Of a stretch of DNA of 64,000 bases, positions 56,219 to 64,000 are shown one piece after another. The translations under genes and the position numbers were made by a program. The notes under the pieces were generated by a model. That model did no database searches. It was not told where the DNA came from and saw only the letters and a program-made list of their open reading frames with translations. The stretch comes from Streptomyces durmitorensis. Lineage in GTDB: Bacteria > Actinomycetota > Actinomycetes > Streptomycetales > Streptomycetaceae. The DNA is taken from assembly GCF_023498005.1 (NCBI RefSeq), contig NZ_CP097289.1, positions 3,906,001 through 3,970,000 of the forward strand, given 5' to 3'. Numbering within the stretch: position 1 is the first letter of the stretch; the number at the start of each line of letters is the position of its first letter.

Positions 56219-57541
56219 TCAGTGGGCCGGCAGGCCCGGGGCCGGATGGGCGGCCATCAGGTCGGCGACCTCGGACCGGATCGTCGTCAGGGCGTCCTCG
56301 TCACCGGCACGGGCCGCGGCGACGCCTCGGTCGATCCAGTCGGCGACGGTCGGCATGTGCTGCGTTCCCAGGCCGCGGGAGGTGAGCGAGGGGGTGCCGA
56401 TGCGGATGCCGGAGGGGTCGAAGGGCTTCCTCGGGTCGTACGGCACGGTGTTGTAGTTGACGACGATCCCGGCCCGGTCGAGGGCCTTGGCGGCGACCTT
56501 GCCCGGGACGTCCTTGGGGGTGAGGTCCATCAGGATCAGGTGGTTGTCGGTGCCGCCGGAGACCAGGTCGAAGCCGCGGGCGAGCAGCGCTTCGGCGAGG
56601 GCCTGGGCGTTGGCGACGACCGCGTGGGCGTAGTCGCGGAAGGAGGGCTGCGACGCCTCGTGCAGGGCGACGGCGATGGCGGCGGTGGTCTGGTTGTGCG
56701 GGCCGCCCTGCAGGCCGGGGAAGACCGCCTTGTCGATGGCCTTGGCGTGCTCCTCGCGGGACATCAGCATCGCGCCGCGCGGGCCGCGCAGGGTCTTGTG
56801 GGTGGTCGTGGAGATCACGTCGGCGTGCGGCACCGGTGAGGGGTGCGCGCCGCCCGCGATCAGGCCGGCGATGTGCGCGATGTCGGCGACGAGGACGGCC
56901 CCCGCCTCGTGGGCGATCTTGGCGAAGGCGGCGAAGTCGATGGTGCGAGGGAGGGCGGTGCCACCGCAGAAGATCAGCTTGGGGCGTTCCTTGAGGGCCA
57001 GGTCGCGCACCTCGTCGAAGTCGATGCGGCCGGTGTCGTGGCGGACGCCGTACTGGACGCCGCGGAACCACTTGCCCGTGGCGGAGACACCCCAGCCGTG
57101 GGTGAGGTGGCCGCCCATCGGGAGGGCCATGCCCATCACGGTGTCACCGGGTTCGGCGAAGGCGAGGTAGACGGCGAGGTTGGCCGGGGAGCCGGAGTAG
57201 GGCTGGACGTTGGCGTGCTCGACGCCGAAGACGGACTTGGCGCGGGCGACGGCAAGGCGTTCGACGGGGTCGATGTTCTGCTGGCCCTCGTAGTAGCGGC
57301 GGCCCGGGTAGCCCTCGCTGTACTTGTTCTGCAGGACCGTGCCGGAGGCTTCGAGGACGGCGGTGGAGACGTAGTTCTCGCTGGGGATCAGGCGCAGGGT
57401 GTCGGCCTGGAGCTGCTCCTCGGCGCCGATGAGCGCGGACAGCTCGGGGTCCTGTGCGGCGAGCGCGGGGTGGTTGAGGGTGTTCGGGGCATCCGCGGAG
57501 ACCGCGGAATGCGAGGAACTGGGCGAAGGGGAGTGAGTCAT
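56219..57541 (-). CDS. glyA: Serine hydroxymethyltransferase
   Basis: A 440-aa PLP enzyme from ATG 57541 with GGAGG 5 nt upstream. SENYVSTAVLEASGTVLQNK, YSEGYPGRRYYEGQQNIDPV, DIAHIAGLIAGGAHPSPVPH and the PLP-lysine segment STTTHKTLRGPRGAML are diagnostic; TDNHLILMDLTPK completes the folate site. An N-terminal Ser-rich extension of 25 residues is atypical. It interconverts serine and glycine with tetrahydrofolate and supplies one-carbon units. An apparent ZTP riboswitch in its leader (57586-57670) ties it to purine/folate status. Confidence 0.94.
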   Translation of the reverse strand: MTHSPSPSSSHSAVSADAPNTLNHPALAAQDPELSALIGAEEQLQADTLRLIPSENYVSTAVLEASGTVLQNKYSEGYPGRRYYEGQQNIDPVERLAVARAKSVFGVEHANVQPYSGSPANLAVYLAFAEPGDTVMGMALPMGGHLTHGWGVSATGKWFRGVQYGVRHDTGRIDFDEVRDLALKERPKLIFCGGTALPRTIDFAAFAKIAHEAGAVLVADIAHIAGLIAGGAHPSPVPHADVISTTTHKTLRGPRGAMLMSREEHAKAIDKAVFPGLQGGPHNQTTAAIAVALHEASQPSFRDYAHAVVANAQALAEALLARGFDLVSGGTDNHLILMDLTPKDVPGKVAAKALDRAGIVVNYNTVPYDPRKPFDPSGIRIGTPSLTSRGLGTQHMPTVADWIDRGVAAARAGDEDALTTIRSEVADLMAAHPAPGLPAH

Positions 57542-57585
57542 GGCGTCCTCCGGGGCGAGCGGTGAGTGTCCGGTCGTGGTCCCGG

Positions 57586-57683
57586 GGTGCCCAGGCGGTC
57601 GGCACCTCGAAGGTTCTGCCTCGCACGGCTTCCTCGGGGTCCGTTCCCCGTGCGCCAGTCGCCGTGCTGTAAAGACCAGCCTA
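57586..57683 (-). promoter_or_regulatory. ZTP (pfl) riboswitch and promoter of glyA
   Basis: On the reverse strand, a -10 TAGGCT (57683-57678) is followed by the riboswitch. Stem P1 is GCACGGC (57667-57661) with GCCGTGC (57629-57623) and carries the conserved GGCGACTGGCG (57663-57653). After a short linker, the 3' hairpin GTGCC...GGCAC (57605-57587) holds CCGCCTGGGCA (57598-57588), the hallmark of the pfl motif that senses ZTP/ZMP. It ends about 45 nt before the glyA start. Upstream position to glyA agrees with known pfl contexts (folate and purine genes). Confidence 0.85.
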
Positions 57684-57783
57684 TCGGGCACGCCGGGGCG
57701 GCAGGTTTCCTCGTCCGGGATCCGAGCGACGATAGAACTTGGGCGCCACACCCGCCCCATGCCGCAGGACGAACGGAGACCCC

Positions 57784-58986
57784 GTGTCGACTACCGAAGA
57801 GTTCATCACGTCGGCCGAAGCGCACAGCGCGCACAACTACCACCCGCTGCCCATCGTGGTCGCGTCGGCCGAGGGTGCCTGGATGACGGACATCGAGGGG
57901 CGCCGCTACCTCGACATGCTCGCCGGGTACTCGGCGCTGAATTTCGGGCACGGCAACCGCCGCCTGATCGACGCGGCCAAGGCGCAGCTGGAGCGGGTGA
58001 CGCTCACCTCGCGGGCGTTCCACCACGACCGGTTCGCCGACTTCTGTACGCGGCTCGCGGAGCTGTGCGGCAAGGAGATGGTGCTGCCGATGAACACCGG
58101 CGCGGAGGCGGTGGAGACGGCCGTGAAGACGGCCAGGAAGTGGGGGTATCAGGTCAAGGGCGTGCCCGACGGGCGGGCGAAGATCGTCGTCGCGCGCGAC
58201 AACTTCCACGGGCGGACCACGACCATCGTCAGCTTCTCGACGGACCCCGAGGCGCGTGCGGACTACGGCCCGTACACGCCGGGTTTCGAGATCGTGCCGT
58301 ACGGCGATCTGACCGCGCTGCGGGCCGCGGTCACGGAGAACACCGTGGCCGTGCTCCTCGAGCCGATCCAGGGCGAGGCCGGGGTTCTGGTGCCGCCGGC
58401 CGGATATCTCCAGGGCGTAAGGGAGTTGACCAAGGAGCGGAACGTCCTCTTCATGGCGGACGAGATCCAGTCGGGGCTCGGCAGGACGGGCAGGACGTTC
58501 GCGTGCGAGCACGAGGGCGTGGTGCCGGATGTGTACATCCTGGGCAAGGCGCTCGGCGGGGGTGTCGTGCCGGTGTCCGCGGTGGTCGCGGACGCGGATG
58601 TCCTCGGGGTGTTCAAGCCCGGGGAGCACGGGTCGACGTTCGGTGGCAATCCGCTGGCGTGCGCGGTGGCGCTTGAGGTCGTCGACATGCTGAGCTCGGG
58701 CGAGTTCCAGCAGCGGGCCACCGAACTGGGCGAGCATCTGCACGCCGAGCTGGGGCTGCTCGCGGGCACGGGCGCGGTGACGCAGGTGCGGGGCCGCGGG
58801 TTGTGGGCGGGCCTCGACATCGAGCCGTCGCACGGCACGGGCCGGGAGATCTCCGAGAAGCTGATGGACCGGGGTGTGCTGGTCAAGGACACCCACGGGT
58901 CGACGATCCGGATCGCGCCGCCGCTGGTGATCAGCAAGGAGGACCTGGACTGGGGGCTTGATCAACTGCGGGGAGTGCTGGCCTAG
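57784..58986 (+). CDS. rocD: Ornithine aminotransferase
   Basis: A 400-aa class III aminotransferase from GTG 57784 (CGGAG 6 nt upstream). Features: SAHNYHPLPIVVASAEGAWM at the N-terminus, PMNTGAEAVETAVKTARKWG, LEPIQGEAGVLVPPAGYLQG, MADEIQSGLGRTGRTFACEH, PLP lysine in DVYILGKALGGGVVPVSAVV and GEHGSTFGGNPLACAVAL. The NTGAEAVETAVK and YGPYTPGF strings are those of ornithine rather than acetylornithine or GABA enzymes. It converts ornithine to glutamate semialdehyde in arginine degradation. Single gene, divergent from glyA. Confidence 0.93.
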   Translation: MSTTEEFITSAEAHSAHNYHPLPIVVASAEGAWMTDIEGRRYLDMLAGYSALNFGHGNRRLIDAAKAQLERVTLTSRAFHHDRFADFCTRLAELCGKEMVLPMNTGAEAVETAVKTARKWGYQVKGVPDGRAKIVVARDNFHGRTTTIVSFSTDPEARADYGPYTPGFEIVPYGDLTALRAAVTENTVAVLLEPIQGEAGVLVPPAGYLQGVRELTKERNVLFMADEIQSGLGRTGRTFACEHEGVVPDVYILGKALGGGVVPVSAVVADADVLGVFKPGEHGSTFGGNPLACAVALEVVDMLSSGEFQQRATELGEHLHAELGLLAGTGAVTQVRGRGLWAGLDIEPSHGTGREISEKLMDRGVLVKDTHGSTIRIAPPLVISKEDLDWGLDQLRGVLA

Positions 58987-60574
58987 TTCCGCTTACCGAT
59001 TACCGAGGGCCCGGTCAGTCGCCGGTGACCGATCCGTTCGCCAGTGGACCGTCCGCCAGGTCCGGGGCGGGGGCGTCGTGGCCGCGGGTGTACGCGGCCG
59101 CGTAGTCGTCCTCGCCGAGGGCTGTGCGGGAGCGTTGTGCGGCGCGGTCGACGTCGAAGCGTTCGGCCGGCGGCAGGGGGCTGCCGGTTGCCTCGCGCAG
59201 GGCGGCGGCGGCTCCGAGGAGTTCGGCGGCGCGGGTGTGGTCGTGCGCGAGGGAGCGGGCTCCGGCCAGGCCTTCGAGGGCTTGGGCGACCGCGCGCTCG
59301 TCGCCCGTGCCGCGGGCCACGGTGAGGCCCTCCCGGTGGAGTTCCTCCGCGCGTGCCGCGTCACCGCGCTGCTCGGCTACGTAGCCGAGCTGGGCCAGGA
59401 TCAGGGCGGTGCCGGAGTGGACACCGAGGCGGCGGTTCCAGGCGAGCCAGGGCAGGAGGTGCTTCTCGGCGGCGTCCAGTTCGCCGAGGCGACGGGCGCC
59501 GATGGCCAGGCCCGTCTCGGCGAACTGCTGCGCGGGCCCGTGCGAGTGCTGGGCGGCGAGGCGTGCGGCGCGCTCGTGGAAGTCGGTGGCCGCGGCGTCG
59601 TCACCGGTGAGCAGGGCGATGCGGCCGAGGCGGGCGAGGCGGAAGGACACGTCGGTCCACAGCTGGAGCTCCTCAGCGCCGCGCATGCCGTCGCGGTGGA
59701 GCCGGGCGGCACCCTCGTAGTCGGCGGCGATCTCGGCGAGCACGCCCAGCTGCTCGGACGCCTGCAACTGGCCCCAGCGGTCGCCCAGTCCGGCGAACAG
59801 CGCGGCGCTGGCCTCGGCGTCGCGCCGCAGGGTCGCGAGGTCGCCGCGGTAGAGGGCACGGGTGGCGCGGGTACTGAGAGCGGCGGCCACGCCCCAGCGG
59901 TCGTCCGCCGCGCGGAACTCCTCCAGGATCTCGTCGACCTGGGTCTCCTCGCTCCTCGTACGGTCGAATCCGCAGCGGGCGTAGGCGAGGAGCCAGCGGG
60001 AGCGGAGGTCGGCGCCTTCCGCGTCGGCATCGGTGCCGATGTCGGTGTAGGGGGCGTCGTCGCCGGTGAGCAGGGCGAGGGCGGCGCGGGCCGTGCGGGC
60101 GGAGGCGCGGGGCTGGGCTGTGGCGGTGACGGTATCTGTCTCCCCGGACGGGGGCAGGTTCAGGGCGAGGGTCAGGGAGCGCTCCGCTTCGCCCAGGCGA
60201 CCGCGCAGGAACCAGTACCAGGTCAGGGAGTTGGCCAGACGCAGGGCGAGGGCGGCATCGCCTTCGGCCTCGGCCCACTCCAGCGCGGTGCGCAGGTTGA
60301 CGGCCTCGGAGTCGAGGCGGTGCAGCCACTGTTGCTGGCCGGGGCCCATGAGTTGGGGGGCGGCGCGTTCGGCGAGGTCGGCGTAGTGGTGGGCGTGGCG
60401 GCGGCGTACGTCCTTCGCCTCCCCCGCCTCGTCGAGCCGTTCGAGGCTGTAGGCGGTGACGGATTCCAGCATGCGGTAGCGGATGCCGTGGGTGCGGTCA
60501 GCTGCTTGGGGGGTTGTGGCAGTGAGGAGGGAGCGGTCGACGAGGCGGGTGACGAGGTCGAGCACGTCCGCTGC

Positions 60575-60826
60575 GTCGCCGGGAGCGGAGCCGCCAGGAG
60601 CGGAGCCGCCGGGAGTGAAGCTGCCGGGAGCGGAGCCGCCGGGAACGCTGCCGCCGGGAGCGGAGCTGCCGGGAGCAGAGCTGCCAGGAACGCTGCCGCC
60701 GGGAGCGGAGCTGCCGGGAGCAGAGCCGCCGGGAGCGGAGAAGCCGGGAACGCTGCCGCCAGGAGCGGGGCCGCCGGGAGCGAAGCCTCCGGGAGTGAAA
60801 CTGCCAGGAGCGGAGCCGCCGGGAGT
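60575..60826 (-). repeat. 15-nt minisatellite coding (A/V/T)-P-G-(G/S)-(S/F) pentapeptides
   Basis: About 17 tandem 15-nt units inside the 3' half of the SARP gene translate as TPGGS, APGSF, VPGGS, APGSS and variants. They split the helical segment LDSAEAVYGI from DAADVLDLVTRLVDRSLL, which are normally close together in this family. Confidence 0.9.
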
Positions 60827-61390
60827 GATGCCGTACACCGCTTCGGCGGAGTCCAGGGTGAAACCGCCGCAGAACACGGCGAGTTGGCGCAGTGCGCCCT
60901 GTTCCTCCACCGTCAGCAGCTCCCAGCTCCAGTCGATCATCGCGCGGAGGGTGCGCTGTCGGGCGGGGGCGTCCCTGCGTACCTGATTGAGCAGCCGGAA
61001 CCGGTCGTGCAGCCGATCGGTGAGGGCGTGCACGCCGAGGGCGCGTACGCGGGTGGCGGCCAGTTCTATGGCGAGTGGTATGCCGTCGAGGCGGCGGCAG
61101 ATGAGGGCGGCGGCGGGGGTGCTCTCCGCATCCAGTACGAAGCCGGGGGCGGCGGCAGCGGCACGCTCGGCGAACAGCGCCAAGGCCTCGCCCTCCGCGA
61201 GCGGCGCGACTGCCTCCAGGGTCTCGCCGGCGAGGGCGAGCGGCTCCTGGCTGGTGGCGAGGACGCGCAACTCGGGGGCGTGCCGGAGGAGCTCGGAGGT
61301 CAGGGCGGCCACCTGCTCCAGGACGTGCTCGCAGTTGTCGAGGACGAGGAGGAGACGACGAGGGGCGAGGGCTCGGGCGAGGAGTCGCAC

Positions 61391-62051
61391 CAGCGTGGGG
61401 GGGGTGTCGGGGGTCGGGGGCGGGTCCGGTACCGGGGGCGGGTCCGGTACCGGGGGCGTGCCGGGGGCCGGGGGCCTGCCGGGGGCCGGAGGCCTGCCCG
61501 GTAGCGAGAACTTGCCCTGCGCTCAGGGCCTGCCCTGCGCCGGAAGTCTGCCCCGCGCCGGGGACTTGATCAGCGTCGAAGGCCGAGTGGGCGCCGAAGG
61601 CTTGCCCCGCGCCCAGGGCCCGCACGGCGCCAAAAACCTCCCCGGTACCGAGGGTCTGCCCAGCGCCGGAAGCCTGCCTTGCACCGGAGTCCTGCCCCGA
61701 GCCGGAAGCCTGTCCCGCGCCGGGGACTTGACCAGCGTCGAAGGCCGAGTCGGCGCCGAAGGCTTGCCCCGCGCCCAGGGCCCGCACAGCGCCAAAAACC
61801 TCCCCGGTACCGAGAACTTGCCCTGCACTCAGGGCCTGCCCAGCGCCGGAAGCCTGCCTTGCACCGGAGTCCTGCCCCGAGCCGGAAGCCTGCCCCGCGC
61901 CAGGGACTTGACCAGCATCAAAGGCCGAGTCGGCGCCGAAGGCTTGCCCCGCGCCCAGGGCCCGCACAGCGCCAAAAACCTCCCCGGTACCGAGAACTTG
62001 CCCTGCACTCAGGGCCTCCCCGGTACCGAGGGTCTGCCCTGCGCCGAACGC
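61391..62051 (-). repeat. 18-nt minisatellite coding x-x-G-A-G-Q hexapeptides, with 180-nt higher-order repeat
   Basis: About 36 tandem hexapeptides (AFGAGQ, TLGTGE, ALSAGQ, VLGTGE, VFGAVR, ALGAGQ and so on). Units 3-12 and 13-22 are the same ten-unit block, a 180-nt direct repeat (compare 61661-61840 with 61841-62020); a third, shorter copy is at 61521-61660. The tract ends at the C8 run where the reading frame changes. Confidence 0.92.
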
Positions 62052-62132
62052 CGAGTTCGTGGCTTCGGGCGTGGTTGTACTCGGCCGCCGCTCGGCCGAT
62101 GCCGTGGCGGCGTTGCCATCCGGCTCACGCGT

Positions 62133-62275
62133 TTCCTCGCGCGTCCCCTCACGCACCTCCTCGCGCGTTCCCTCGTGCGCCACCTCACTCGTCCCCTCAC
62201 GCACCACCTCACGCGCCCTCTCACGCGTCCCCTCGTGCGCCACCTCACGCGTCCCCTCCCGCGCCCCCTCGCGGA
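62133..62275 (-). repeat. 12-nt minisatellite coding REGT/REVA/HEGT tetrapeptides
   Basis: About 12 tandem units translate as REGA, REGT, REVA, HEGT, RERA, REVV, REGT, SEVA, HEGT, REEV, REGT, REET. The result is a charged Arg/Glu helix-like stretch directly after the NB-ARC segment LGIRDDPSLI. Confidence 0.88.
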
Positions 62276-63619
62276 TGAGTGACGGGTCGTCCCGGATGCC
62301 CAGTGTCGCTGCCACCGTTTCGGCGACGTCGCCCTTCGTGCCGGACAGTTCCACCAGCCAGACGCCCTCCTTGAAGTCGTCCGCGAGTCCCGCCGCCGCC
62401 TCCACCGCCAGGCGGGTCTTGCCGACGCCGCCCGGTCCCGTCAGCGTGACGAGGCGTGACGCTCCTACCAGCTCCCGCACCCGGGACACCGCGCCCTCCC
62501 GGCCCACGAGGGCGGTGACGGGGGCGGGCAGGTTCGTCCGGGGGTGAAGTGCCTCCGGCTCCGGCTCAGCCTGCGCCGCCTCGGAGAGGTCGGAGGAGGG
62601 CTCCGAGCGCGGTCGCGGTCCTCGTCCTTCCGCCCTCGGTGCCGCCAGTTCCGGTGACTGGCGGAGCATTGCCTCCTGGAGTGCGGCGAGTTCCGCGCCG
62701 GGGTCCATGCCCAGGTCGTCCGCCAGGCGCTCGCGCAGGTCCCGATAGGCGTCCAGCGCCTCCGTCGGGCGCCCCGCCAGGTACAGCGCCCTCATGTACG
62801 CGCCCCGCAGCCTCTCCCGCAGCGGCTGCTCGGCCACGAGGTCCGCCAACTCATCCGCCAGCGAGGCGTGTTCACCGGGGGCGGCCAGGTCAAGGCGCAG
62901 CTCCGCCCGCACCTCCTGAGCCGTGAGCCGCTGTTCCTCCAGGCGAGCCACCGCCACCCGCACGAACTCCGCGTCGCGGAAATCCGCGTACGCCGGTCCG
63001 CGCCACAGCGTCAGCGCCTCGGAGAGGAGCGAGACCCTCGTCCGCGCATCAAGGGTGTCGTGCGTGTTGGGTGTGTTGGGTGTGTCGTACGCGCGTGATG
63101 TCAGGGCCACGAACCCTGCCGCGTCCGTCAGTTGCTCCGGCGCCACTCCCTCCGGGGCCCGCAGCAGATACCCGGCCGGGCCGTACGCCACGAGTTCCCG
63201 CGCGCCCGGCTCCGCCTTCTCCAGGGCCCTGCGCAGCTGGGAGATCTTGGTCTGGAGGCTGTTGGCGGGGTTGCCCGGCAGCCGTTCGCCCCACAGGCCG
63301 TCGATCAGGACGTCAGCGGGGACCGGCCGCCCCTGGTGGATCAGGAGATTCGCGAGCAGGGCACGGACCTTCGGCTCGGGAACCGGGACGACCGTCCCGT
63401 CCGCCGTGCGCACCGTCAACGGGCCCAGCACCTCGAATCGCATGCCGCCACGTTAATGCGGGCCGCGGCGGGGCCCCCGCGGCCGTGCGCGAGCCGTCAG
63501 TGGTCCGTGCGCGGCCCCGGGCACGGTAGTCCACGTGACCAGGAAGGGCCGGACGGCAGCCCGGTCACACGGACCGAAGCCGAACGAAGCGCAAGCCACG
63601 ACCCGGAAGGACCACCACC

Positions 63620-64000
63620 ATGTCCAGCTCCCAGTCCAGTTCCAAGTCCAGTTCCAAGTCCAGCTCCCCTACCCTCACCGCCACCCCCACCACCTCCCGC
63701 GAGGTCCGCCTCGCCGCCCGCCCCACCGGTGAACCCACCCCCGCCGACTTCGAGTTGGTCACCACCGACATCCCGGAGCCCGCCGAGGGGCAGATCCTGG
63801 TCCGCAACACCTGGATGTCCGTGGACCCGTACATGAGGGGCCGCATGAACGACGCCCCCTCCTACATCCCGCCCTTCGCACTCGGCGCCGCCCTCGAAGG
63901 CAGCGCGGTCGGCGAGGTCGTCGCCTCCCGTGCCGAGCATGTGCCGGTGGGCGCGACCGTCTCGCACTTCCTCGGGTGGCGCGAGTACGCCGTCGTGGAC
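63620..64000 (+). CDS. NADP-dependent oxidoreductase, CurA/2-alkenal-reductase type (3' part beyond window)
   Basis: Open from ATG 63620 (AAGGA upstream) to the end of the window, 127 codons, no stop. A Ser/Gln/Lys leader made from 12-nt repeats (MSSSQSSSKSSSKSSSPTLT) precedes the MDR-type N-terminal domain: REVRLAARPTGEPTPADFEL, ILVRNTWMSVDPYMRGRMND and LEGSAVGEVVASRAEHVPVG. The SVDPYMRGRM motif is typical of the zinc-free leukotriene-B4 dehydrogenase/CurA family, which reduce double bonds of alpha,beta-unsaturated carbonyls with NADPH. Divergent from the SARP gene; the 176-nt gap shows no clear site. Confidence 0.88.
   Translation, partial: MSSSQSSSKSSSKSSSPTLTATPTTSREVRLAARPTGEPTPADFELVTTDIPEPAEGQILVRNTWMSVDPYMRGRMNDAPSYIPPFALGAALEGSAVGEVVASRAEHVPVGATVSHFLGWREYAVVD

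Larger units (their letters stand above)
59015..63443 (-). pseudogene. SARP/AfsR-type giant regulator, expanded by repeats and frameshifted at a G8/C8 tract
   Basis: Reading from ATG 63443: winged-helix DNA-binding domain (MRFEVLGPLTVRTADGTVVP to residue 95), BTAD (about 95-250), then NB-ARC with the P-loop VTLTGPGGVGKTRLAVEAAA near 334. The frame continues through tetra- and hexapeptide repeats to about 61400. The Walker B region LLLVLDNCEHVLEQVAALTS, the rest of NB-ARC (VRRDAPARQRTLRAMIDWSW) and TPR-like repeats down to 59015 lie in a different frame. One base removed from the C8 run at 61397-61404 would join both into about 1475 aa. Whether this is a true disruption, phase variation or a sequencing error cannot be told. 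Such regulators usually activate secondary metabolism. Confidence 0.88.

Noticed and set aside
57586..57670. Glycine riboswitch in front of glyA
   Set aside because: The tandem glycine aptamer signatures are absent, whereas both ZTP-pfl conserved segments are present.
58958..61504. 848-codon forward open frame antisense to the SARP gene
   Set aside because: Product is Gly/Ala/Glu/Arg-rich with no domain; it mirrors the codon bias of the reverse gene, which has clear NB-ARC and TPR-like motifs.

Overview
The window is high-GC DNA with almost exclusively G/C third codon positions, GTG/TTG starts, leaderless promoters and a repeat element that I recognise as ubiquitous between Streptomyces genes. 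Gene content and order (sdhCDAB, an 'SCO4848 family' membrane gene, a DprE1/DprE2 cluster, trpS, a second glyA, rocD) match my memory of the S. coelicolor SCO48xx chromosomal core. I see no tRNA, rRNA, insertion sequence, prophage or CRISPR array.

Layout. 1-4222: end of a cell-wall glycopolymer locus (DUF6716-like glycosyltransferase, GT2 glycosyltransferase, polysialyltransferase-like protein, acyltransferase) with a PHO-box-like element in the divergent promoter. 4206-7643: TetR regulator with two palindromic operators facing an FAD monooxygenase, then a MarR gene behind a SoxR-type box, and a Uma2 protein. 7733-10310: acyl-CoA mutase large subunit and an L,D-transpeptidase lipoprotein. 10554-13928: two tandem paralogous sigma factor / single-TM protein pairs. 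13999-22018: lipoprotein, large secreted amidase with FG-GAP repeats, small conserved proteins, DUF4328 protein, GH20 hexosaminidase. 22304-26417: a ureidoimidazoline-decarboxylase-like protein that lacks the catalytic motif, followed by sdhCDAB. 26614-34236: a second Uma2 protein and a four-gene polymorphic-toxin locus (lipoprotein, secreted protein, 1492-aa T7SS-signal/RHS toxin, candidate immunity protein).

34341-46803: VOC protein, MarR/MFS pair, Lrp, SMP-30 lactonase, MMPL transporter divergent from a two-component system, a six-copy G-quadruplex minisatellite, HATPase regulator, metallophosphoesterase, SCO4848-family protein, D-Ala-D-Ala carboxypeptidase. 46751-51974: YihY protein plus a full set for decaprenylphosphoryl-arabinose formation (PAP2 phosphatase, UbiA, GtrA, DprE1, DprE2). 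51997-64000: 2'-5' RNA ligase family protein, trpS, an ECF sigma/anti-sigma-like pair, glyA under an apparent ZTP (pfl) riboswitch, rocD, a giant SARP/AfsR-type regulator interrupted by three minisatellites and a frameshift at a G8 tract, and the start of an NADP-dependent oxidoreductase.

The observations most worth following are the ZTP riboswitch, the repeat-swollen and frameshifted SARP regulator, the G-quadruplex array behind a histidine kinase, the SoxR-type box, the orphan DPA pathway with alanine at the DprE1 cysteine position, and the RHS toxin/immunity pair.
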